Positions 57,975-64,000 of a stretch of DNA of 64,000 nucleotides are shown piece by piece (the first letter of the stretch is position 1; the number at the start of each line of letters is the position of its first letter). The position numbers and the translations under genes are program-made. Source of the stretch: a virus; IMG/VR virus record IMGVR_UViG_3300030060_004050, positions 54,539 through 118,538 of that record. One strand, written 5' to 3'. Under the pieces are notes generated by a model. The model was given only the letters and a program-made list of their open reading frames with translations, was not told where the DNA came from and made no database searches.

Positions 57975-60672
57975 CTTTAAACTTCTTTCTAAATCTTTCG
58001 ACTCCGCAGGCCTGCCCGGGTGTCATGATTTGATGATATTCTCTTGCCTTAGTTGTTCCATCTTCCATTGCTTCATTTTTTCTAGAAAAACTACGATTGG
58101 AACTCTTAGACTTTACCCTTAAATTCTTATCACCATTATTTAGGGGATTTCGATCTTTGTGATCGACATCTTTACCATCACCGAGACGAACTCTACCCTG
58201 TGCCTCTAGTTTTCTTCGTGCTTTATTTCGACTGCTTCTTTTGTCAATTTGATCTTGCTTACCTTGGTAGTTGTCGTACTCTTTTTTGTAGTTTCTGTCT
58301 TCATTTTTAGGAACACAGTTGGGAACCATCTTTCCGCCTTTTTTCTTCATACCTCTTTGAACATGTGTGTCCCAACACTCAGCAAACAATGATTCAAACT
58401 GTTCGTTTTTTTCCTTGGTTTTCTTCTTCATCTGGTTAATGTACTTACGATACACTGCCGCCTCTGATGTCTTACCCATCTCTCTTGCTCTTTGTTCCAT
58501 TGCAACTGCTGCTTGGATTTTGTGAGCGTGGGATCGATCAGAGGACTTGATTTTACTTACAGACGCCTTTGCTGTTTCAACATCTTTAAATCCCAATCCC
58601 TTGATTGTTCCCTTTGGATTTTCGTCTGTATATAAGTCGGAGTGCTTCTTAGAATTTGCAGGTTGTCCCTTCTTACGAGGGATTCTGGGGTTGTCTTCTT
58701 CTTTGAGTGTTGCTCTGTTTGTCTTACTGCTATATTTGTAATTACCTTTTGACTTACCAGAGTACTTCGCCGCACGATCTTTTGCACGATCCTCGGCGCT
58801 CATTGAGTTTCTTTTCTTACCCTTGTCGGTTAGTTCCTGCGATCCTTTTTTGAGGATTCCTCTTTTCTGAAGAGACGCAGTGGCGATAGCATAGGTCTTG
58901 GATTTAGACCAAGATGGGTTTTTATCTTTGAGTTGATTAACAAGTCTGTCTAGAATATCAGGTTCTGTTAGTAAACGACTCTCCACAACGGTAGGTCTTG
59001 GGCCTCCGCCTCCACCGGGAACCGTGTGAATCGGACCGGGACTGTATGGAACTTCATGAGGATTGTCGATATCGTCAGGACCAGGGATCCTTGGATCGCT
59101 TGGATAAAATGGTTTCTCGCCCCATCCACCAGGCTGACGTTTACCAACTATTGGACCAAAAGGTCTTTTCCAAGATGGAATTAGTCTTACGGGAATCGGT
59201 TGCGAGTGCATCCCACCCGGTCCTTTAAAAACAACCATCCATTCACCAGTGTTTGGATTAAAATAGTAATACCAACCAAACTGAGGTATACCGGGATTAC
59301 CAGAGGTAGGATCGGTTGGATTAAATGGTGAAGGTTGGAAGTATCCTCCCGGACCTGGACCGTCGGACGGTAAGAATTGTTCCTTTACATTTCCACGAAG
59401 TTTAGCGATTCTTTCTCGTTCTTGGGTTCGAATTCCCGGAAGAAGTTTTTGTGCTACCTTTGCAATTCTTGCAGGAGAATACTTCTTCTTTAGTCTCTTC
59501 TCGATTGCCTCTTTTTCAGCAAAACCCAAAGACTGCCAACTTCGGTTCTTAAGCATCTTCTTCTTGAACCCAGTAATAGCAGCCTTTCGTGCCTTCTTCT
59601 TTAAATCCTCAGCACCCTTCATCTTTCGTGCTTTGATTTTTCTACGCATTGATCGACGCTTTGAAGTTCTTCTGGCTGCTCTTGCCATTTTTCTTCTTGC
59701 TTCTTTTGAGAGTTCGTCAAGTTGAGTGGATTCGTTTATCTCTTGGTTTAAACCAATGTTGTCGCCAACATTACCACTGAATGTTCCTGCATTTACTTCG
59801 AGGACATACTTGGCAGGTTTATTTGGCATTCGTGTATTTAGATCATGCGGTTGAAGAGTGGCAATATCAACAATTGTGCCTTCTTCGTTGATCCAAACAA
59901 CGTCGAGAGGAATGTAAGTATTCTTCATCCAGATACCATGGTGATCCTCTTCGTCGAATACGAAAAGCATACCATCTTCATTGTCCATGGACTTTACATC
60001 CATGAGTCCCTTTTCTCTGGTTTCGTCGGTATCTGCTAGTCTAACATTGAATGTCTGCTCACCAAACGAAGCGTATTCTTCTTTCAGTCCCATTCCTTTT
60101 CGGATGGACTTAAAGAGACGAAGTGCAACTCTCTTGTTTACCTTTGCGGGAACACCCTTTATGAATTTTTCAAACTCGTCGTCTACTGCTGCCTTTCTCA
60201 TTTTCGATCCAGACATACCAACGACACCCTCTGCATCAGGATCTCGTTCACCAGCAGACAAGACTTCAAAAACTTCTAAGTCCTTGGTGTATGGTTTCAT
60301 TCTCTTGGTAAATTCGCCTACACGATCACCACCAACCACCATGTATACTTTGGTGTATCCCTCTTTGTATAAAGAGTCTAGTACTTGAAATGGAGTTTTT
60401 GCCGATCTGTCATCGACAATATTGGCTCCTGAAAACATCTTTCGCATAAATAGTACTTTATCCTTGTGCGAAAGAGGATTTTGCTTTTTGTCTTGCGAGT
60501 GGCTGGGATAGATCCTATGTTCCGCTCCTCGCTTTTTTGCTTCTCTTATAACTGTGTTGATGAGAAGTTGGTGCCCCGATGTGGGAGGCTGAAACCTTCC
60601 GAAAGTAAACACCACAGACTTACCTTCAGTCTGTTCCCGAATGTTTGCTTGTATTTCTCGGTATGATTTCAT
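57958..60672 (-). CDS. NMNAT-like / DUF192 / HNH multidomain protein, probably head-packaged
   Basis: The 904-residue protein starts MKSYREIQANIREQ, resembling a T4 capsid-targeting sequence with an IRE|Q site. Domain 1 (about 18-200) is a nucleotidyltransferase: VFTFGRFQPPTSGH (NadM-type GRFQPxxxGH) and GMSGSKMRKA. Domain 2 (about 207-309) is DUF192: GLMDVKSM, GMLFVF, IWMKNTYIPLDVVW. A very basic helical region (about 320-435), a Gly/Pro/Tyr region with GWYYYFNPNTGEWM, and basic repeats follow. The C-terminus has an HNH-type DVDHKDRNPLNNGDKNLR. Internal LKE, LDE and LTE sites suggest processing into pieces. The upstream GTG 60699 was rejected. Confidence 0.75.
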   Translation of the reverse strand: MKSYREIQANIREQTEGKSVVFTFGRFQPPTSGHQLLINTVIREAKKRGAEHRIYPSHSQDKKQNPLSHKDKVLFMRKMFSGANIVDDRSAKTPFQVLDSLYKEGYTKVYMVVGGDRVGEFTKRMKPYTKDLEVFEVLSAGERDPDAEGVVGMSGSKMRKAAVDDEFEKFIKGVPAKVNKRVALRLFKSIRKGMGLKEEYASFGEQTFNVRLADTDETREKGLMDVKSMDNEDGMLFVFDEEDHHGIWMKNTYIPLDVVWINEEGTIVDIATLQPHDLNTRMPNKPAKYVLEVNAGTFSGNVGDNIGLNQEINESTQLDELSKEARRKMARAARRTSKRRSMRRKIKARKMKGAEDLKKKARKAAITGFKKKMLKNRSWQSLGFAEKEAIEKRLKKKYSPARIAKVAQKLLPGIRTQERERIAKLRGNVKEQFLPSDGPGPGGYFQPSPFNPTDPTSGNPGIPQFGWYYYFNPNTGEWMVVFKGPGGMHSQPIPVRLIPSWKRPFGPIVGKRQPGGWGEKPFYPSDPRIPGPDDIDNPHEVPYSPGPIHTVPGGGGGPRPTVVESRLLTEPDILDRLVNQLKDKNPSWSKSKTYAIATASLQKRGILKKGSQELTDKGKKRNSMSAEDRAKDRAAKYSGKSKGNYKYSSKTNRATLKEEDNPRIPRKKGQPANSKKHSDLYTDENPKGTIKGLGFKDVETAKASVSKIKSSDRSHAHKIQAAVAMEQRAREMGKTSEAAVYRKYINQMKKKTKEKNEQFESLFAECWDTHVQRGMKKKGGKMVPNCVPKNEDRNYKKEYDNYQGKQDQIDKRSSRNKARRKLEAQGRVRLGDGKDVDHKDRNPLNNGDKNLRVKSKSSNRSFSRKNEAMEDGTTKAREYHQIMTPGQACGVERFRKKFKDVRSK

Positions 60673-60770
60673 TTTACTTATTGAGATTGGATCACGCACC
60701 CTTTCTTGGTAAGGATTACCTCCACATCGGGGCGGACCAACTCTCCAGTTATTAAGAGATTAACAGGGAA

Positions 60771-60896
60771 TCAGTCTTTGTTCCACGGGAAGAACTTTCG
60801 AGTCCACTCCCATGCCGGACGACCGATAAGTGCGCCTGCTACAAAAACAATAATAGTGTGTGCTACTAAGCCGTAAGTTGTTGTTAAAAATTCCAT
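60771..60896 (-). CDS. Small membrane protein of 41 residues
   Basis: MEFLTTTYGLVAHTIIVFV is followed by AGALIGRPAWEWTRKFFPWNKD: one membrane helix of about 20 residues and a basic, Trp-rich end. ATG 60896 has AAAGGAG nine bases upstream and a late-type box at 60935-60942, so it looks like a real, late-expressed gene despite its size. It may be a holin-like or virion membrane peptide. No family is recognised. About 98 bases between this stop and the polyprotein start hold only a weak GGTAA/TTACC hairpin. Confidence 0.6.
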   Translation of the reverse strand: MEFLTTTYGLVAHTIIVFVAGALIGRPAWEWTRKFFPWNKD

Positions 60897-60934
60897 AGTT
60901 AATCTCCTTTGTTTAAATGTGAATAACCATAATG

Positions 60935-60942
60935 TATTTATG
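60935..60942 (-). promoter_or_regulatory. Late-type box CATAAATA (minus strand)
   Basis: The box lies 38 bases before ATG 60896 on the minus strand. It is part of a small inverted repeat (AACCATAA/TTATGGTT, 60926-60946), whose plus-strand copy is followed by a T-run, so the same bases may form a hairpin as well as a promoter. Confidence 0.55.
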
Positions 60943-60955
60943 GTTTTTTTATGGT

Positions 60956-61567
60956 TTATCCAATAACATCATCGTCGTTACCGAAGCCATCGAAGTCATC
61001 CATACATGTCCAACAGAAACCACTGCCGGGTATTACGTTTCCGTCTGCATCATATTGTGGGGGGAAAGAATTTAAAAGGTACATGAGGTTAAAGAAATCC
61101 TCTGCTGTTTGAATTCCTCCTAATCCTAACACACCACCCAACCCAGAAATACTATTAGTTCCAGACAACAGAAGGATTGCATTAATCATGTCACTTTGTG
61201 GATTAAAGAAAAACTGCTCGAACCATTGTTCATAATCATCCCATGTCTGTGGGTATGTATCTACATCGTTGGGGTTAAAAAAATCAGGATTGAACACACC
61301 CTCATCATCACCAATTCCATCTCCATCATCATCAAGAAAATCACCGAGCATCTCCGCCCGAGTTTTTGGTGCAGAAGGCGCTTGTGAGGTTATCTGAGGA
61401 CCCTTACCAACAATCGGTTGTGCTGACAGAGATGTCACTGCTGAAGGTTGTGACATCTTCTGTGTAAATGGATCCATCCGTAAAGATAGTTCATCATCCT
61501 TGAACGATGCAACCGAAGCGGTTGTCATTTGTTCGTATAGAAATTGTTTGGTTCCGAAGTCGGACAT
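60956..61567 (-). CDS. Acidic virion-associated protein with Asp-rich calcium-type motif
   Basis: The 203-residue product begins MSDFGTKQFLYEQ, again a short helical start with a prohead-protease-type LYE|Q site. Residues of about 80-95 contain FLDDDGDGIGDDEG, a calcium-loop-like Asp cluster. The second half is hydrophobic and Gly-rich (MINAILLLSGTNSISGLGGVLGLGG), with a late CWTC pair. I chose ATG 61567 over the upstream frame, which overlaps the small basic gene. Function is unknown. Confidence 0.5.
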   Translation of the reverse strand: MSDFGTKQFLYEQMTTASVASFKDDELSLRMDPFTQKMSQPSAVTSLSAQPIVGKGPQITSQAPSAPKTRAEMLGDFLDDDGDGIGDDEGVFNPDFFNPNDVDTYPQTWDDYEQWFEQFFFNPQSDMINAILLLSGTNSISGLGGVLGLGGIQTAEDFFNLMYLLNSFPPQYDADGNVIPGSGFCWTCMDDFDGFGNDDDVIG

Positions 61568-61571
61568 GAAC

Positions 61572-61739
61572 TCAGTCCTTCTTAGCAGTTTTCTTTGCTT
61601 TCTTTTCAACCTTCTTTGGTTTTACTTCAGCAACGGTTTCCTCTGCTCTAAGACCACGCATAACGCTGGATCTGCTGTTGAGGACTGCTCTTCCGAGTTT
61701 GCTGTCGTCTGTTCTTCTTACTTCTTCTCTAGTTGCCAT
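61572..61739 (-). CDS. Small basic hypothetical protein of 55 residues
   Basis: MATREEVRRTDDSKLGRAV is followed by a Lys-rich tail of the KKVEKKAKKTAKK type, like histone-like or DNA-compacting tails. ATG 61739 has AGGAGA upstream (TTTAGGAGAAAACCC). It fits exactly between its neighbours. Nucleic-acid binding in the head or in the host is plausible. Confidence 0.6.
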   Translation of the reverse strand: MATREEVRRTDDSKLGRAVLNSRSSVMRGLRAEETVAEVKPKKVEKKAKKTAKKD

Positions 61740-61789
61740 GGGTTTTCTCCTAAACAGAAATGTTGGTTAACTGTATTATGTATGCCGCG

Positions 61790-62995
61790 TCAACCTTTTA
61801 CCCAGTTTTTTGCAGCAGTAAAGTTTTGTCTTGAAAATTCAAGTCTATCGACGAGTTTAAGTGCTTTTGTGCCATATCTGTCGATTGCGACGTATCCTTC
61901 GGGTGCGGTTACGTCAAAACCGTCTCCGCTTCTGATGAAAGTACCGATTGATTTGATTTTTTCGAACTTTCGAACCAAAACAATCTTCGCTTCACCCAAA
62001 AGTGCATGGAGTTTGAACGCCTGATCAATTTTTGCTCCATTTTGTGCGATGAAAGACATGATTTTGTCTTTTTGCTCTTGCTTTCGCTTCTTACCACTCT
62101 CTGATTTCAATTTATCCACCTGAGATTGTAGTTTTTTGTCCATGTAAGCGGCGAAACCCTTTATGTTTCCGGTAGAAACGCCCTGACGAACGTTTGCATT
62201 GATATAAATCTTGATTTCATCGATGATCGACTTGTTTTTAATAAATTTGGTAAGGAAACTTCGGTTTTTGGACAGCAAAGCGTTGATGTTTTTGATAAGT
62301 TTATCGATTTTTGCAACCTCCTTGTTAGTGAGTGTTGCGTTGCCTGAAACATCTTTCAAATATGCATCATCAAACCACACATCGGATGTCTTTTTGAACC
62401 CACTAACGTTAACACCGAACGATGCACTTAGATCTGCGATGCTTTTACCACTATATTTCGTGTGAAAAACGATACCAATCCTTGCTCTCTCTATTCGTTT
62501 TGCAAGATCGGAGTCTTTAGGTACGGCATATGTGATAGTATTGGGTGTAAACGTAATGTGTGGTTCACCATTGATCGACTCTGTACCCAAATCGTCGTTC
62601 ATAAACATCATATCACCTTGGATAATACCATCGAACCCAAGTTTGGGTAGGTGATTAAGTGCAACATGGAGACGATCTGCTAATCCACCGGAGTGGTTTG
62701 CACGAATGTCATCGTGGGTGTAGTTAATTTTAGGTGTCTTGTTAAACAGACTCTTTGTAGCAACAAAGAATTTACCGTTTTCGGGATCCTTACCACAAAA
62801 TATAGCAGGCGCACCGTCCCATTTTACAGTGATATCAACTCCGCTCTTTGAATTTCCGCGAAGCATGTCTACCACGGAGTTCAAAAAGTTCACTGCATTA
62901 GAAACGCCTTTTGCGCCTTCGTTAAAAACAGAATCTTCAATGTGTTCCATATGAAGATTCTTGGATTCCTTCAAATATGTAAGGAAGTTTTTCAT
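61790..62995 (-). CDS. DUF6267-type protein with ligase-like nucleotidyltransferase motifs
   Basis: The 401-residue protein starts MKNFLTYLKESKNLHMEH, a targeting-like segment with LKE|S. It carries covalent nucleotidyltransferase-type motifs: VKWDGAPAIF with candidate lysine 58 (motif I KxDG), FDGIIQGDMMF, and a late PEGYVAIDRYGTKALKLV resembling motifs IV and V of DNA/RNA ligases. A long basic helical insertion sits between them. It may be an RNA/DNA ligase or capping-type enzyme carried in the head. ATG 62995 overlaps the upstream stop; the GTG frame start at 63025 lies inside that gene. Confidence 0.65.
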   Translation of the reverse strand: MKNFLTYLKESKNLHMEHIEDSVFNEGAKGVSNAVNFLNSVVDMLRGNSKSGVDITVKWDGAPAIFCGKDPENGKFFVATKSLFNKTPKINYTHDDIRANHSGGLADRLHVALNHLPKLGFDGIIQGDMMFMNDDLGTESINGEPHITFTPNTITYAVPKDSDLAKRIERARIGIVFHTKYSGKSIADLSASFGVNVSGFKKTSDVWFDDAYLKDVSGNATLTNKEVAKIDKLIKNINALLSKNRSFLTKFIKNKSIIDEIKIYINANVRQGVSTGNIKGFAAYMDKKLQSQVDKLKSESGKKRKQEQKDKIMSFIAQNGAKIDQAFKLHALLGEAKIVLVRKFEKIKSIGTFIRSGDGFDVTAPEGYVAIDRYGTKALKLVDRLEFSRQNFTAAKNWVKG

Positions 62996-63930
62996 CAGTC
63001 CTCCACTTTGGAACCGGCTCTCCACTGCTTACACGACCAGTATCGTGCTTTAGTCTTGGGTCCGGGGTTGTCACAATTATGTCTAGCACGGAAGTTCTTT
63101 CTTCGTTCCGGATCGTCTCGCTTGATCTCCATGTTGGGATCACCGAAACGAACAGTCTTTATATTTCCTGTGCTTGGATCTTTTACATAAACCTTAAACT
63201 TTTTATTCCCACCAGAGTCTCTCATGATTTTGTTGAGAGGACCCTTTTTCTTCTTCTCTTCTTCGAAGATGGGACTGGTGTAAGATTCAGGAAGACGCTT
63301 TCCCTTTGTCGGGGCAGTTGTTCCTATATCTAGTTTCTTAGCACGAATGTCATTTACTTTTGGTGCCTCGGGAACTTCTAGATCAGGTGGTGCAAATTGA
63401 TTGTTCCACTCATAAGCCCACAAAGGCCATATTCCTGACTGCCAAATTTGAGTCATTAAAGTATGATCCTCTTGAGTAAGCACACCATCTCCATTGAAAT
63501 CGTAATAGTAAACATAGTCTGGGGCATATACCCCGGAATCAATAAAACCTTGCAATTGATTCAATCCTCCCTGCCACGATTGATTCGCCTCAAGTCGTAG
63601 TGGGTGTTGAGAATCCATGGGGAGAAGATAAAGGTGATCTTTCCACCAAGATTCGAGATTGACATTCTGTGGTGGTGGATTCGGAACGCCTTGTGACCAT
63701 AACGAAAGAATAAGAGTTAAATCGTTGAATGTAATTTCACCATCACCGTCCCAATCATGTCTGGCGATAGTGAGGGACGAAGGATTTGTGTGTGTCATTA
63801 GTGCTTGAATGACCTGTACTCTATCCCACCACATATGATCACTTGTTCCTTCTGGATAAGGATTCGTTGGAGTCTGCTGTTCGTTTAGGTTAACAGACTC
63901 TTGAAGATAGTTTTGAAAACGAGTACTCAT
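62995..63930 (-). CDS. Virion-associated protein with two dockerin-type loops
   Basis: The 311-residue product begins MSTRFQNYLQESVNLNEQQ, a targeting-like segment with LQE|S and LNE|Q sites. It contains two calcium-type loops, DWDGDGEITFNDLTLILSLW and DFNGDGVLTQEDHTLMTQIW, separated by about 80 residues, each followed by a dockerin-like helix. The C-terminus is a conserved basic domain (KFKVYVKDPSTGNIKTVRFGD, then RARHNCDNPGPKTKARYWSCKQW) seen in marine phage proteins. Head association is inferred. AAAAGGAGAA precedes ATG 63930. Confidence 0.6.
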   Translation of the reverse strand: MSTRFQNYLQESVNLNEQQTPTNPYPEGTSDHMWWDRVQVIQALMTHTNPSSLTIARHDWDGDGEITFNDLTLILSLWSQGVPNPPPQNVNLESWWKDHLYLLPMDSQHPLRLEANQSWQGGLNQLQGFIDSGVYAPDYVYYYDFNGDGVLTQEDHTLMTQIWQSGIWPLWAYEWNNQFAPPDLEVPEAPKVNDIRAKKLDIGTTAPTKGKRLPESYTSPIFEEEKKKKGPLNKIMRDSGGNKKFKVYVKDPSTGNIKTVRFGDPNMEIKRDDPERRKNFRARHNCDNPGPKTKARYWSCKQWRAGSKVED

Positions 63931-64000
63931 TTCTCCTTTTCCTTTCTCCAAGTACCACCCTTACTCTTGTAGTCCTTGGATGCCCATGCGTTTGCATATG
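63927..64000 (-). CDS. C-terminal fragment of a further minus-strand gene
   Basis: The frame enters from the right edge and ends at TGA (63927-63929), overlapping the next ATG as ATGA. It reads YANAWASKDYKSKGGTWRK and a short basic tail. Coupling and the basic, aromatic character suggest another member of the head-associated block. Too little is visible to name it. Confidence 0.5.
   Translation of the reverse strand, partial: YANAWASKDYKSKGGTWRKEKEK

Noticed and set aside
60926-60947. Hairpin AACCATAA/TTATGGTT followed by T residues on the plus strand
   Set aside because: No plus-strand gene precedes it, so I do not call it a terminator; it contains the minus-strand late-type box instead.
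1-64000. tRNA genes, CRISPR arrays, insertion sequences, integrase and photosynthesis genes
   Set aside because: I looked for T-loop signatures, regularly spaced repeats, transposase motifs and psbA/psbD-like proteins and saw none.

Overview
This window is part of the genome of a tailed, T4-like phage (myovirus morphology), AT-rich and very densely packed. The order tail sheath, tail tube, portal, prohead protease, scaffold, major capsid (gp18-19-20-21-22-23) and the T4-type replication and recombination set (uvsY, uvsW, gp55, gp47, gp46, gp49, rnh, gp45, gp44, gp62, regA, gp43, uvsX, gp41, gp61) make this assignment secure. Photosynthesis genes and tRNAs are not visible, so nothing specifically says cyanophage. 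EF-hand/dockerin-type loops of a style common in Planctomycetes are a weak host hint only.

Layout. 1-12.5 kb (+): virion genes, with late-type TATAAATA boxes, two strong terminators around gp23 and a run of small Gly/Pro-rich or EF-loop proteins. 12.5-24.7 kb (+): recombination, late sigma factor, endonuclease VII, an orphan methyltransferase, RNase H and the sliding clamp. 24.7-27.8 kb (+): a three-gene nucleotide-sugar cassette (GDP-fucose-synthase-like, ColD-like DegT enzyme with His in place of the PLP lysine, GDP-mannose 4,6-dehydratase) inserted between clamp and clamp loader. 27.8-29.8 kb (+): gp44, a GroES-like gene, gp62 and regA. 29.8-35.1 kb (+): GT25-like, GT11, carbamoyltransferase, GT10 and GT2 genes. 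35.1-40.2 kb (+): tail-fibre adaptor-like, Thr-rich collagen-like fibre, beta-helix spike-like protein, a methyltransferase and a second GT25-like gene. 40.2-51.96 kb (+): dUTPase, a DUF1599-like gene, a lysozyme, DNA polymerase, uvsX, gp41, gp61, an epimerase, thyX and a B12-dependent ribonucleotide reductase, closed by a strong terminator. 52.0-64.0 kb (mostly -): PAP2-like and RuvC-like (+) genes, a candidate lysis block (3-TM protein, lipoprotein/TM candidate spanin, anchored coiled coil), conserved unknowns, then a long minus-strand block of proteins that look head-targeted. This block includes a 904-residue NMNAT-like/DUF192/HNH polyprotein and a ligase-like KWDG protein. No stretch longer than about 110 bases lacks a gene or a described signal.

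How it fits together. Four sigma70-like promoters share one exact geometry (TTGAC[AT]-N16-TATACT-N6-ATG), which places the predicted +1 on the A of the start codon, so these genes should be read from leaderless mRNAs. Two late-type boxes (before uvsW and the PAP2 gene) show the equivalent N5-ATG geometry. The sugar cassette predicts GDP-L-colitose (or GDP-L-fucose), which the two fucosyltransferase-family enzymes could use. Their position next to a Thr-rich collagen-like fibre and two GT25-like genes suggests the phage may glycosylate its own fibre. Many virion-associated proteins share a short N-terminal targeting-like segment ending in an [L/I]xE site for the prohead protease, so several enzymes may be packaged and ejected with the DNA.
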